DNA of 31,891 nt from positions 1 to 31,891 of the forward strand of contig JAEEGN010000025.1 in assembly GCA_016280345.1 (NCBI GenBank). Reading direction: 5' to 3'. Under the pieces are notes generated by a model. The model worked only from the letters and a program-made list of their open reading frames with translations. It was not told the origin of the DNA and ran no database searches. Below, one piece after another: positions 23,453-31,891 of the stretch. Within the stretch, counting starts at the first letter, position 1. Every line of letters begins with the position of its first letter. The DNA is from Selenomonadaceae bacterium (GTDB lineage Bacteria > Bacillota > Negativicutes > Selenomonadales > Selenomonadaceae). The position numbers and the translations under genes are program-made.

Positions 23453-24895
23453 TTACCGGGAAAGCTGGGTGATGACATAAGCCCCGGGATGGAGGTCAGG
23501 GCGGGGCGTCAGCCGGACGGGGATGCCGACGTCGCGGCGCAGGACGTCCAGCGCGCCGGCGGTGCTGATATCTGTCGCCACGTCCTTTTCCACTTCGACT
23601 TCGTAGCCAAAGGGGGCGTGGGCGCGGGCCTCGATGCGGCGGATGTGGCGGCAGATGCGGACGGCCACGGTCTCCGGCGACTCCACCCGCCCTTTGCCGC
23701 CGCAGGCCGGGCAATCCCGATAGACGATGCCCTCGAAATTCTGCCGGGATTTCTTGCGGGTAATCTCCACCAACCCCAGGGCGGTGATGCCGACGACGTT
23801 CGTCTTGCTGCGGTCACGGCGGGCCGCCTCCCGCAGGTATTCCAGCAGGCGCTCCTTCTGCTCCGCCGTTTCCATGTCGATGAAATCGACGACGATGATG
23901 CCGCCGATGTCCCGCAGGCGGAGCTGGCGCAGGATCTCGCCCGCGGCCTCCATGTTCATGCGATAGACGGTATCGGCCAGGTTTTCCTCCCCCACGAATT
24001 TCCCGGTGTTGACGTCGATGACGGTCAATGCCTCGGTGTGGTCGATGACGAGGAAACCGCCGGAGGGGAGATGGACGACGCGCTCGGCCAACCCGGCGAC
24101 GGCCTCCTCCACGTGGTACGCCCGGAAGAGCGGCGTCGCCCCGTCGTAAAGCCGGACACGCCGGGAAAGCGCCGGGTAACTGAACTGCAATAACTCCTGG
24201 ATGCGCTGATAGGTGACGGCGTCGTCCACCAGCATCTCGTCCACGTCCCCGGTCATGGAGTCGCGCACCAGCCGGATGGCAAGCTCGGCGTCCCGGTAGA
24301 GGAGCGCCGGCGCCGCCAGCAGGTGGAGGCGGGCCTCAATGGTGGACCAGAGGCGGGTGAGGTAGCGCACGTCAGCCTTGATGGCCTCGGCGTCCTGGCC
24401 GCCAGCGGCGGTGCGGACGATGAGTCCCATGCCGGGCGGGCAGAGGCTTTCCGCCAGTTCCCGGAGCCGCGTCCGCTCGCCCTCGTCCTCGATGCGCCGG
24501 GACAGGCCCACATAGGACGCCGTGGGCATCAGCACCACGTTGCGCCCCGGCAGCGTCAGGTGCGTGGTTACGCGGGGGCCCTTGCTGCCGGCGGCGTCCT
24601 TCACCACCTGGACCAGCAGGGACTGGCCGATATGCACCCGTTCGCCGCCGCCGGCGCCCCCCGCCACGTCGGCAGAATGCCCGTCGCCGATGTAGAGGAA
24701 AGCGTTCTTCCGCCCGCCGATATCGACGAAGGCCGCCTGCATGCCCGGCAGGACGTTCTGCACCCGGCCCTTGTAGATGTTGCCGACCAGATGCGAATGA
24801 CCGGGCCGCTCCACCTCAAGCTCCCGGAGCGCCCCGTCTTCCAGAATGGCCATGCGGGTCTCCTCGGGCATGACATCCACCAGGATCGATCTCAA
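23453..24895 (-). CDS. rng: Ribonuclease G/E-family endoribonuclease
   Basis: RNase E/G enzymes cleave single-stranded AU-rich RNA in 16S rRNA maturation and mRNA decay. The 480-residue product matches RNase G in length. It has an N-terminal S1-like domain (about 36-120; GNIYKGRVQNVLPGMQAAFV), the catalytic acidic residues in VIDVNTGKF (Asp about 294) and VVDFIDM (Asp about 337), and the zinc-link CPACGGKG (about 395-402). It lacks the long C-terminal scaffold of RNase E. Translation begins at TTG (24893-24895) with AGGAGG 7 nt upstream; the nearby ATG at 24898-24900 is out of frame and hits a stop after one codon. Its place behind the rodA and TIGR03960/TIGR03936 genes is the common Firmicutes order. 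rplU-rpmA, which often follow, are not next to it here. Confidence 0.93.
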   Translation of the reverse strand: MRSILVDVMPEETRMAILEDGALRELEVERPGHSHLVGNIYKGRVQNVLPGMQAAFVDIGGRKNAFLYIGDGHSADVAGGAGGGERVHIGQSLLVQVVKDAAGSKGPRVTTHLTLPGRNVVLMPTASYVGLSRRIEDEGERTRLRELAESLCPPGMGLIVRTAAGGQDAEAIKADVRYLTRLWSTIEARLHLLAAPALLYRDAELAIRLVRDSMTGDVDEMLVDDAVTYQRIQELLQFSYPALSRRVRLYDGATPLFRAYHVEEAVAGLAERVVHLPSGGFLVIDHTEALTVIDVNTGKFVGEENLADTVYRMNMEAAGEILRQLRLRDIGGIIVVDFIDMETAEQKERLLEYLREAARRDRSKTNVVGITALGLVEITRKKSRQNFEGIVYRDCPACGGKGRVESPETVAVRICRHIRRIEARAHAPFGYEVEVEKDVATDISTAGALDVLRRDVGIPVRLTPRPDLHPGAYVITQLSR

Positions 24896-24924
24896 ATCAT
24901 TTCCTCCTCGCGCTAACGCGTTTC

Positions 24925-25629
24925 CTAATCGTCGATCTCCAGCAGGGATTTCCCCCGGCCGGTGAGGGAGCGGCGACAGAGTCCGGCGGCTTTCCCGTCG
25001 CCGGGGAATCCGAAGCGGTCCACCAGCAGCGACAGCACCTCGCCGGGCTTGACGCTGCCGGTAGGCGTGATGCGGATTTTCATCGTGAGACGGGCAGCGT
25101 CGCCGTCGGTTTCCAGGGCGACGTCCTCCGCCACGTACTGCTTGACTTCAATGTCCCGCGTCTTTTTCGGCGTGGCGCGGTGAAAAACGCACTCCGCCGC
25201 CGCGTTGAAGGCCGCCACCGCCGTCCGGGCCTGCTCCGCCGTGCCGGTGAGGGGAAGGTCCACGGTGTAGCCCGCTTCGTCCGCCTCGGCCATCAACGTC
25301 CCCTTCCGTTTCCTGAGCCGCCGCAGTTCCAGGAGTTCGATGCCGGGGGGCAGGGCCGCTTTCAGCCGTTTCGCCACGTCCAAAGGCGGCAGCGGCTCGG
25401 TCATCTCCAGGTCGAAATACTCGACGTCGCTGGTTACACCCACGGCCAGCGCCGAAGCGAAGGAAATCTTCATGTGGGGGTTAAAGCCCTCGGAGTATGC
25501 CGCCGGCAGCCCGGCCCGACGGATGGCCCGCTGGATGGCGCCGGCGTAATCGAGGTGGGAAATATAGCGGAGCGCCTCGCCCTTGGTCACGGCAACCCGG
25601 TAGATGAAGGACAGTTTCATTTCAGCCAT
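24925..25629 (-). CDS. TIGR03936-family radical SAM-associated protein (DUF2344)
   Basis: The 234-residue product starts with LSFIYRVAVTKGEALRYISHL, then YSEGFNPHMKISFASALAVG, the hallmark of DUF2344/TIGR03936 proteins. These are found next to, or fused with, TIGR03960 radical SAM proteins, and their biochemical role is not established. I chose the ATG at 25627-25629, which has GGGAGG 7 nt upstream and overlaps the end of the radical SAM gene by 8 bp, indicating coupling. The longer frame upstream has no ribosome site and only antisense-like Ala/Ser-rich sequence. An internal ATG at 25620 is the alternative start. Confidence 0.88.
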   Translation of the reverse strand: MAEMKLSFIYRVAVTKGEALRYISHLDYAGAIQRAIRRAGLPAAYSEGFNPHMKISFASALAVGVTSDVEYFDLEMTEPLPPLDVAKRLKAALPPGIELLELRRLRKRKGTLMAEADEAGYTVDLPLTGTAEQARTAVAAFNAAAECVFHRATPKKTRDIEVKQYVAEDVALETDGDAARLTMKIRITPTGSVKPGEVLSLLVDRFGFPGDGKAAGLCRRSLTGRGKSLLEIDD

Positions 25630-27478
25630 CCTTTCGCCTCCCATCGACGACGCGGACGCCCAGCCGCTGGCAGACGCCGCAGCCGGTGCAGTCACCGCGG
25701 CGGCAGTCCGCCGTCAGCGCCGCCGCCATCGCCTTCTCCCACTCCCGCCGCAGGAAGCCCGTCTCCACCCCCGGCGAAGTGTGGCTCCAGGGCAGGGGTT
25801 CATCGAAAGAACGCGCCCGTTCGTTGTAGAAGGCCGGATCGACGCCGCACTTCCCGAAGGCGGACAGCCAGTATTCCTCGCGGAACTGGTCCGACCAGCC
25901 GTCGAACTTCGCCCCGGCCCGCCAGGCCTCGTAGAGCACCGGCGCCAGGCGACGATCGCCCCGGGCCATCACGCCCTCGAGCCGGCTGACACGGGCGTCG
26001 TGGTAGTTGTACTGGATGGCCCGGTCCCGGATGTGCTCCTTCAGCAGCCGCTGCTTGCGGTCGAACTCGGCCAGCGTGTTCTGGGGGAACCACTGGAACG
26101 GCGTGTAGGGCTTCGGCACGAAGCAGGAAACGCTGACGGTGACCTTCACGCCGCGCTTGCCCTTGATTTCCGTGTAGAGGTCGACGACTTTTTTCGCCAG
26201 ACGGGCGATGCCGATGATGTCCTCGTCGGTCTCGGTCGGCAGCCCCATCATGAAGTAGAGCTTGACCGCCTTCCAGCCCCGCCGGAAGGCGGCTCCCACC
26301 GCCGCCATCAGGTCCTCTTCGGTGACGCCCTTGTTGATGACGTCGCGCAGGCGCTGGGTCCCGGCCTCCGGCGCGAAGGTCAGGCCGCTCTTGCGGATCT
26401 GCTGGAGCTTGTCCGCCAGCTCGATGGAAAAACTGTCCACCCGCAGCGACGGCAGGGAGAAGCTCATCCGCGCCGCCGCGAAATCCGTCATCAGCGTATC
26501 CACCAACGGCTCCAGACAGGAATAATCGGCCGAGCTCAACGACGTCAGCGACATCTCGTCGTAGCCGGTAGCGTCCGCCATCTGACGGGCGAGTTCACGA
26601 AGCCGCGGCAGCGACCGTTCCCGGACCGGCCGGTAGGCGATGCCCGCCTGGCAGAAACGGCAGCCCCGGGAGCAGCCCCGGAACAGCTCCAGCATGATGC
26701 GGTCATGAACGATGCCGATATAGGGCACGACGGGCGCCGTCATGGCCGGGGCGGCGTCGAAGTCCGCCAGCAGCCGCTTGTAGATAACCGGTCGCGCCGC
26801 CGGATGGAGCGGCGTGAGGCTTTGGAACATGCCGGCTTCGTCATAGCGCGGCTCGTAAAGCGACGGTATGTAGATGCCGTCCAGCGCCGCCGCCCGCAGC
26901 AGGAAACCCCGCCGCCCCTCAGGGCACCCCTCGCCTTTCCAGGCGATGAAAGCGTCCACCAGCTCGCCCAGCACCGCTTCCCCTTCGCCGATCACGAAGA
27001 GGTCGAAGAAATCCGCCACCGGCTCCACGTTATAGACACAGGGACCGCCCCCGACGACGAAGGGCGCGCCCTCTCCCCGCTCCGCCGCCCGGACAGGGAT
27101 TTCCGCCAGGTCCAGCATATTGAGGACGTTTGTGTAGCACATCTCGTACTGCAGGGAAAAGCCGAGGAAATCGAACTCCCTGATTGCCGTAAAGGTTTCC
27201 AGCGAATAAAGCGGCAGCCGCCTTTCCCGCATGGCCGTCTCCATGTCGGGCCAGGGCGCGTAGACCCGCTCCGCCGCCGTGTCCGGCCGGCAGTTCAGCA
27301 CCTCGTAGAGGATCTTGAGGCCCAGATTCGACATGCCCACCTCATAGACGTCGGGCATGGACAGCGCGAAACGGCAGGCGACCTTTGCCGCGTCCTTGCG
27401 GACCGCGTTCCATTCGCCGCCGGTATAGCGGGCCGGCTTCGTCACCGCGCCGAGAAGATCAGGCGTCAATTCTATCAT
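25622..27478 (-). CDS. TIGR03960-family B12-binding/radical SAM protein
   Basis: The 618-residue protein has an N-terminal region like B12-binding radical SAM relatives (about 1-220; MPDVYEVGMSNLGLKILYEVLN). The radical SAM CxxxCxxC motif in CSRGCRFCQAG (about 270-280) binds the [4Fe-4S] cluster that cleaves S-adenosylmethionine. A C-terminal Cys cluster (CRRGDCTGCGVC, about 595-606) probably binds another metal centre. The product of this family has not been established. The ATG at 27476-27478 is preferred; AAGGGG lies 11 nt upstream. A TTG 9 nt earlier has only a 2-nt spacing from it. The gene is followed by the TIGR03936 gene with an 8-bp overlap, and lies 48 bp after rodA. Confidence 0.9.
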   Translation of the reverse strand: MIELTPDLLGAVTKPARYTGGEWNAVRKDAAKVACRFALSMPDVYEVGMSNLGLKILYEVLNCRPDTAAERVYAPWPDMETAMRERRLPLYSLETFTAIREFDFLGFSLQYEMCYTNVLNMLDLAEIPVRAAERGEGAPFVVGGGPCVYNVEPVADFFDLFVIGEGEAVLGELVDAFIAWKGEGCPEGRRGFLLRAAALDGIYIPSLYEPRYDEAGMFQSLTPLHPAARPVIYKRLLADFDAAPAMTAPVVPYIGIVHDRIMLELFRGCSRGCRFCQAGIAYRPVRERSLPRLRELARQMADATGYDEMSLTSLSSADYSCLEPLVDTLMTDFAAARMSFSLPSLRVDSFSIELADKLQQIRKSGLTFAPEAGTQRLRDVINKGVTEEDLMAAVGAAFRRGWKAVKLYFMMGLPTETDEDIIGIARLAKKVVDLYTEIKGKRGVKVTVSVSCFVPKPYTPFQWFPQNTLAEFDRKQRLLKEHIRDRAIQYNYHDARVSRLEGVMARGDRRLAPVLYEAWRAGAKFDGWSDQFREEYWLSAFGKCGVDPAFYNERARSFDEPLPWSHTSPGVETGFLRREWEKAMAAALTADCRRGDCTGCGVCQRLGVRVVDGRRKDG

Positions 27479-27526
27479 AAAAGGCAAAACCCCTTGGATT
27501 GTGATTGTGTAATCGAAGCCCGTCCG

Positions 27527-28624
27527 TCAGAACAGCAGCTTCTGTTTCTTCATGTAGATATTCAGCAGGATCGCCACCGCCATGATGTTCGTGGTCAAAG
27601 AACTCACGCCGTAGCTCATCAGCGGCAGCGGGATGCCGGTCACCGGCATGATGCCCATGGTCATGCCCACGTTCACCAGTACATGGAAAGCCAGCATCGA
27701 AGTAATGCCCACCGCCATCAGCATCCCGAAAGTGTCGCTGGCGTCCTGGGCAATCTTCATGCCGCGCCAGAGGATCACCAGATAGAGCACCAGCAGGCAG
27801 GCGGCCCCGACAAACCCCAGCTCCTCCCCCACCACGGCGAAGATGAAATCGGTGTGGTTCTCGGGCAGGAAGTTGAGCTGGCTCTGCGTCCCGCTGAACA
27901 GGCCCTTGCCGAAAAGCATCCCCGAGCCGATGGCGATTTCCGACTGGATGATGTGATAGCCGGAACCCAGCGGGTCCACGTTCGGATCGAGAAAGACCAT
28001 GATGCGCATTTTCTGGTACTCCTTCAGCACGAACATCCAGAGCAGCGGGAACAGCGCCAGCCCCGCCGCGAACAGCCCGCCCAGGAGCTTCAGGTTCACG
28101 CCGCAGGCAAAGATCATGCCGAGGAAGATGGCGATGAAGACCAGCGAGGTCCCCAGGTCCGGCTGCTTCATCACCAGGATGAAGGGGACGCCCACGAAGA
28201 GCCCCACCGGCAGGAGGTCCTGCAGGGTGTTGAGTTTCCCCACCTTGTCTTCCAGCAGCGCCGCCAGCGAGATGATCATGATGAGCTTGGCGAACTCCGA
28301 GGGCTGGAGCGTGACCGGCCCCAGCTGGATCCACCGCTGGGCGCCGAGGGCTGAGTGCCCCACCAGCATGACGGCCACCAGCAGCGCCAGATTGAAGCCG
28401 TAGAGCTTCATCCCGTATCGTTGCAGCATCTTGTAGTCGAAATTCATGAAGAAAACCGCCAGCGCGATATTGATGACGGCGAAGAGCCCCTGCCGCTGCA
28501 CGAACCGGACGCCTGCCGGGTCGCTGTGCGTCGCGCTGCCGATGATGACCAGGCTGAAGAGGATCACCGCGCAGACCGCCACGATCAGCACGAAATCCAT
28601 TCGCCTAAGCAATCGTTTATTCAT
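27527..28624 (-). CDS. rodA: RodA-type SEDS peptidoglycan glycosyltransferase
   Basis: RodA polymerises lipid II for the elongation machinery at the inner membrane. The 365-residue product has about ten membrane spans. SEDS motifs are present: LQPSEFAKL, KQPDLGTSLVFIAI, LPENHTDFIFAVVGEELG and TGIPLPLMSYGVSSL, where one of the usual two Gly of SYGGSS is Val here. The start is the ATG at 28622-28624, giving the usual length; GGAGGG lies 12 nt upstream, rather far. An in-frame ATG at 28681 would add 19 residues with a weak site. Division FtsW is an alternative assignment, but the ENHTDFIF and short ends favour RodA, and rodA commonly precedes these radical SAM genes in Firmicutes. No other cell-shape genes are visible here. 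Confidence 0.88.
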   Translation of the reverse strand: MNKRLLRRMDFVLIVAVCAVILFSLVIIGSATHSDPAGVRFVQRQGLFAVINIALAVFFMNFDYKMLQRYGMKLYGFNLALLVAVMLVGHSALGAQRWIQLGPVTLQPSEFAKLIMIISLAALLEDKVGKLNTLQDLLPVGLFVGVPFILVMKQPDLGTSLVFIAIFLGMIFACGVNLKLLGGLFAAGLALFPLLWMFVLKEYQKMRIMVFLDPNVDPLGSGYHIIQSEIAIGSGMLFGKGLFSGTQSQLNFLPENHTDFIFAVVGEELGFVGAACLLVLYLVILWRGMKIAQDASDTFGMLMAVGITSMLAFHVLVNVGMTMGIMPVTGIPLPLMSYGVSSLTTNIMAVAILLNIYMKKQKLLF

Positions 28625-28745
28625 ATAGCGTTTCGTCCCTCCAGGAAACCAGAGAAAAATCCATCTTAACCAATTTATCATATCACCATTGAAGCCGAAA
28701 TGGAAGCAGGCCGACGCGAAAAATCGGGACGGGTCCCCGTGCCGG

Positions 28746-28764
28746 ATTGCGAAGGAATCGCAAT
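28746..28764 (+). promoter_or_regulatory. Inverted repeat upstream of the nifJ promoter, operator candidate
   Basis: ATTGCGA, 5 nt, TCGCAAT is a perfect 7-bp inverted repeat ending 22 bp before the nifJ -35. The layout (TTGCGA-N5-TCGCAA) vaguely recalls Rex or CRP/FNR operators, but it is not their consensus. It also lies in the region upstream of rodA on the other strand, so either gene could be the target. Confidence 0.4.
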
Positions 28765-28786
28765 AGCAAATCAGACCGGCAGGGGT

Positions 28787-28815
28787 TTTACAAATATTTT
28801 CGTCTGGTGTATAAT
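28787..28815 (+). promoter_or_regulatory. Sigma-A-type promoter of nifJ
   Basis: TTTACA (28787-28792), a 17-bp spacer and TATAAT (28810-28815) match the consensus at 11 of 12 positions. The nifJ ATG is 68 bp downstream of the -10, leaving a leader of about 60 nt that contains a small CGGC-TTTT-GCCG hairpin. Confidence 0.8.
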
Positions 28816-28883
28816 GATTGAAATCGGTTTACAGCGGCTTTTGCCGCCGGTTCCTATTAATTAAAGGGGGAGAAGTTCCAACC

Positions 28884-31800
28884 ATGAGCAAGAAAATGAA
28901 GACAATGGACGGCAACAGCGCCGCCGCGTACGTATCTTACGCGTTCACTGACGTTGCCGCCATCTACCCGATCACGCCTTCGTCGCCGATGGCGGAGCAC
29001 GTCGATGAGATGGCCGCCCACGGGCAGAAGAACCTCTTCGGCCAGACGGTGCGCCTGGTGGAGATGGAGTCCGAGGCCGGCGCGGCCGGCGCGGTGCACG
29101 GTTCGCTCCAGGCCGGCGCCCTGACGACGACCTACACGGCTTCCCAGGGCATGATGCTGATGATCCCGAATATGTACAAGATTGCCGGCGAACTGCTGCC
29201 CGGCGTCTTCCACGTCAGCGCCCGGGCGCTGGCGGCTTCTTCCCTGAATATCTTCGGCGACCATCAGGACGTCATGGCGGCCCGCCAGACGGGCGTGGCG
29301 ATGCTGGCGGAGAACAGCGTGCAGCAGGTCATGGACCTGGCGGCGGTGGCGCATCTCGTGGCCATCAAGGGCCGGGTGCCGTTCCTGAACTTCTTTGACG
29401 GGTTCCGCACTTCCCACGAAATCCAGAAAATCGAGGTCATCGACTACGCCGACCTCGGCAAGCTGCTGGACTGGGAGGCAGTGGAAGCCTTCCGCCACCG
29501 GGCGCTGAACCCGGACCATCCGGTCGTCCGCGGCACCGCCCAGAACCCGGATATCTATTTCCAGACCCGCGAGGCCGTGAACAGCTATTACGAAGCGGTT
29601 CCCGATCTGGTGGAGGAGACGATGGCGGCCATCGCCAGGATCACGGGCCGCGAGCATCACGTCTTCGATTACCACGGCGCCGCTGACGCCGACCGCGTCA
29701 TCGTGGCCATGGGCTCCATCTGCGAGGCGGCAGCCGAGGCCGCGGACTACCTGAACCAGCAGGGCGAAAAGGTCGGCGTGCTCAGCGTCCACCTCTACCG
29801 GCCCTTCTCTCTGAAGTATTTCTTCCAGCAGCTGCCGAAGACGGTGAAGAAGATCGCCGTGCTCGACCGCACGAAGGAGCCGGGATCTCTCGGCGAGCCG
29901 CTCTATCTCGACGTCCGCGGCGCGTTCTACGATCAGGCGCAAAAGCCCGTCATCGTCGGCGGCCGTTACGGCCTCGGCGGCAAGGACGTGACGCCGGACC
30001 AGGTTTTCGCCGTTTACGAGGAACTCAGGAAGGACGCGCCGATCAACGGCTTCACCATCGGCATCGACGACGACGTGACGAAGCGCTCGCTGGCGCCGGT
30101 CAAGAGCGACGTCGATCTCACCCCGGCGGGCACCACGGCCTGCAAATTCTGGGGCTTCGGTTCCGACGGCACGGTGGGCGCCAACAAGAGCGCCATCAAG
30201 ATCATCGGCGACAATACCGATATGTACGCCCAGGCGTACTTCGCTTACGACTCCAAGAAGTCCGGCGGCATCACCATCTCCCATCTGCGCTTCGGCAAAT
30301 CGCCGATCAATTCGCCGTACCTCATCAACAAGGCGGACTTCATCTCCTGCTCGAAGGAGTCCTACGTCCACGCCTATGACCTGTTGGCGGGGCTGAAGAA
30401 GGGCGGCACCTTCCTGCTGAACACCACCTGGAGCGAGGCGGAGCTTTCGGCGGAATTGCCCGCCGCCATGCGCCGCTACATCGCGCAGAACGACATTAAG
30501 TTCTACATCATCAACGCCGTCCAGATCGCCCAGGAACTGGGACTCAGCGGGCGCTTCAACATGATCATGCAGTCGGCGTTCTTCAAGCTGGCGAACATCA
30601 TCCCGCTGGACAAGGCCGTGGAGTACCTCAAGAATTCCGTAGCCGAGACTTACGGCAACAAGGGTCAGAAGGTCATCGACATGAACAACAGCGCCATCGA
30701 CAAGGGCATCGACCCGGCGGCGCTGATTGAAGTCAAGGTACCGGCGGACTGGAAGGACGCCCAGGATACCCCGGCGCCGGCGAAGGACGCGCCGGAGTTC
30801 GTGACCAGGGTGCAGGACGTCATGAACCGGCAGGAAGGCGACAAACTCCCGGTCTCCACGTTCAACAAGGGCATGGAGGACGGCACCTTCCCCAGCGGCA
30901 GCGCGGCCTATGAGAAGCGCGGCGTCGCCATCCTGGTGCCGGAGTGGCAGCCGGAGTTCTGCATCCAGTGCAACCAGTGTTCCTTCGTCTGTCCGCACGC
31001 GGCCATCCGCCCGATCCTTTCCAGCGACGACGAGAAGGCCAAGGCGCCGGAGGGAATGCCGTTCCTGCCGGCCATGGGCGCCAAGGGCCTGAATTTCACC
31101 ATGGCGGTCTCCCAGAAGGACTGCCTGGGCTGCGGCAACTGCGCCGAGGTCTGCCCGGCGCCGAAGGGAAAGGCTCTCGTCATGAAGCCGCTGGGCGAGC
31201 AGATCCACAAGCAGCCCGTTTTCGACTACGGCGTGAACACCGTCGCCCCGAAGGCGAACCCGATGAGCAAGAAGACCGTCAAGGGCAGCCAGTTCGAGAA
31301 GCCGCTGCTGGAGTTCTCCGGCGCCTGCGCCGGCTGCGGCGAGACGCCTTACGTCAAGCTCGTCACCCAGCTCTTCGGCGACCGCATGATGATCGCCAAC
31401 GCCACCGGCTGCTCCTCCATCTGGGGCGCGTCGGCACCGGCCATGCCGTACACGAAGAACCATCTCGGCCACGGCCCGGCCTGGGGGAATTCCCTGTTCG
31501 AGGACAACGCCGAGTTCGGCCTCGGCATGTTCCTGGGCACGAAAGCGGTGCGCGACGCGCTGGCCGGCGACGCCAGGGCGGCGATTGACGCCGGCAAGGG
31601 CTCGTCGGACCTCAAAGCGGCTTTGCAGGATTGGGTGGACAACCTGATGAACGGCGAGGGCACCCGCGAGCGGGCTGACAAGCTGACGGCGCTGCTGGAG
31701 AAGGAGAAGGGCAGCGACGAGCTTCTCAACAAGATCTACGCGAAGAAGGACTTTTTCGTCAAGCGTTCCCAGTGGATCATCGGCGGCGACGGCTGGAGCT

Positions 31801-31891
31801 ACGACATTGGCTACGGCGGACTCGACCACGTGCTGGCCTCCAACGAGGACGTCAACGTGCTGGTCCTCGACACCGAGGTCTATTCCAACAC
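28884..31891 (+). CDS. nifJ: Pyruvate:ferredoxin (flavodoxin) oxidoreductase, C-terminus cut by window end
   Basis: The enzyme oxidises pyruvate and CoA to acetyl-CoA and CO2, passing electrons to ferredoxin or flavodoxin. The frame is open from ATG 28884 to the edge (1002 codons; full-length family members are about 1170-1200). Visible parts are domain I with YPITPSSPMAEHVDEMA (about 32-48), domains II-III, and the ferredoxin-like domain with two [4Fe-4S] motifs (CIQCNQCSFVCP about 693-704; CLGCGNCAEVCP about 749-760). The TPP-binding domain follows, beginning GACAGCGETPYVKL and including GDGWSYDIGYGGLDHVLAS near the window end. The start has AAAGGGGGAG 11 nt upstream. It is the only plus-strand gene, with its own strong promoter and no sign of an operon partner in the window. 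Confidence 0.97.
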   Translation, partial: MSKKMKTMDGNSAAAYVSYAFTDVAAIYPITPSSPMAEHVDEMAAHGQKNLFGQTVRLVEMESEAGAAGAVHGSLQAGALTTTYTASQGMMLMIPNMYKIAGELLPGVFHVSARALAASSLNIFGDHQDVMAARQTGVAMLAENSVQQVMDLAAVAHLVAIKGRVPFLNFFDGFRTSHEIQKIEVIDYADLGKLLDWEAVEAFRHRALNPDHPVVRGTAQNPDIYFQTREAVNSYYEAVPDLVEETMAAIARITGREHHVFDYHGAADADRVIVAMGSICEAAAEAADYLNQQGEKVGVLSVHLYRPFSLKYFFQQLPKTVKKIAVLDRTKEPGSLGEPLYLDVRGAFYDQAQKPVIVGGRYGLGGKDVTPDQVFAVYEELRKDAPINGFTIGIDDDVTKRSLAPVKSDVDLTPAGTTACKFWGFGSDGTVGANKSAIKIIGDNTDMYAQAYFAYDSKKSGGITISHLRFGKSPINSPYLINKADFISCSKESYVHAYDLLAGLKKGGTFLLNTTWSEAELSAELPAAMRRYIAQNDIKFYIINAVQIAQELGLSGRFNMIMQSAFFKLANIIPLDKAVEYLKNSVAETYGNKGQKVIDMNNSAIDKGIDPAALIEVKVPADWKDAQDTPAPAKDAPEFVTRVQDVMNRQEGDKLPVSTFNKGMEDGTFPSGSAAYEKRGVAILVPEWQPEFCIQCNQCSFVCPHAAIRPILSSDDEKAKAPEGMPFLPAMGAKGLNFTMAVSQKDCLGCGNCAEVCPAPKGKALVMKPLGEQIHKQPVFDYGVNTVAPKANPMSKKTVKGSQFEKPLLEFSGACAGCGETPYVKLVTQLFGDRMMIANATGCSSIWGASAPAMPYTKNHLGHGPAWGNSLFEDNAEFGLGMFLGTKAVRDALAGDARAAIDAGKGSSDLKAALQDWVDNLMNGEGTRERADKLTALLEKEKGSDELLNKIYAKKDFFVKRSQWIIGGDGWSYDIGYGGLDHVLASNEDVNVLVLDTEVYSN

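Noticed and set aside
25604..28354. 916-codon plus-strand frame over the radical SAM and rodA genes
   Set aside because: The His/Arg/Gln-rich product is typical of antisense reading of a GC-rich coding strand, and it crosses the boundaries of three genuine genes.
28857..31829. 990-codon reading frame on the minus strand across nifJ
   Set aside because: It is antisense to a complete, motif-rich pyruvate:ferredoxin oxidoreductase frame. High GC content at third codon positions keeps such shadows open.
1..31891. CRISPR array, transposon ends, tRNA or phage genes
   Set aside because: No repeated spaced arrays, transposase or integrase motifs, tRNA cloverleaf with CCA-type end, or phage structural genes were seen on reading either strand.

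Overview
The window is GC-rich, and every protein-coding gene except the last (nifJ) lies on the minus strand. It combines genes of a Gram-negative-type envelope (BamA, OmpH/Skp, TamB, TolC, MlaE/F/D) with a rodA - two radical-SAM-associated genes - RNase G cluster typical of Firmicutes, plus a pyruvate:ferredoxin oxidoreductase typical of strict anaerobes. This points to a diderm Firmicute of the class Negativicutes. The genus cannot be fixed from the sequence alone.

Layout in the direction of transcription (right to left): (A) 28624-23453, rodA, a TIGR03960-type radical SAM protein, its TIGR03936 partner and RNase G. These are followed by a gene at 21447-23375 for a condensation-domain-like protein fused to a cyclic-nucleotide-binding-like domain. 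A perfect 17-bp stem-loop closes this block. (B) 21079-17486, a two-gene ABC importer (fused double permease and ATPase) followed by a secreted HExxH metalloprotease-like protein. (C) 17193-15055, a periplasmic-sensing diguanylate cyclase with its own terminator. (D) 14930-269, an outer-membrane biogenesis cluster: mlaE-mlaF-mlaD (4-bp overlaps), tolC, tamB, a sigma-70-family factor, a single-pass membrane protein with a Pro/Ala-rich periplasmic tail, bamA, a second predicted outer-membrane barrel protein starting 2 bp after bamA, and ompH with its own promoter and terminator. A further membrane protein is cut by the left edge. On the plus strand, nifJ starts at 28884 behind a near-consensus promoter and is cut by the right edge.

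Region D brings together protein insertion (BamA, OmpH), phospholipid transport (MlaEFD, TamB) and efflux/secretion (TolC). MlaD carries a C-terminal predicted beta-barrel, so one polypeptide could span the periplasm. No mlaB or mlaC lies beside mlaEFD. The sigma factor and its membrane-protein neighbour between tamB and bamA are the best candidate for an undescribed system, possibly an envelope-responsive sigma/anti-sigma pair. The second standout is the condensation/cNMP-like fusion, in which the key residues of both domains look degenerate.

Several starts were moved from the longest reading frame to a Shine-Dalgarno-supported codon. bamA, the sigma factor and rng start with TTG, and tolC with GTG. 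No tRNA, rRNA, CRISPR array, insertion sequence or phage gene was seen.
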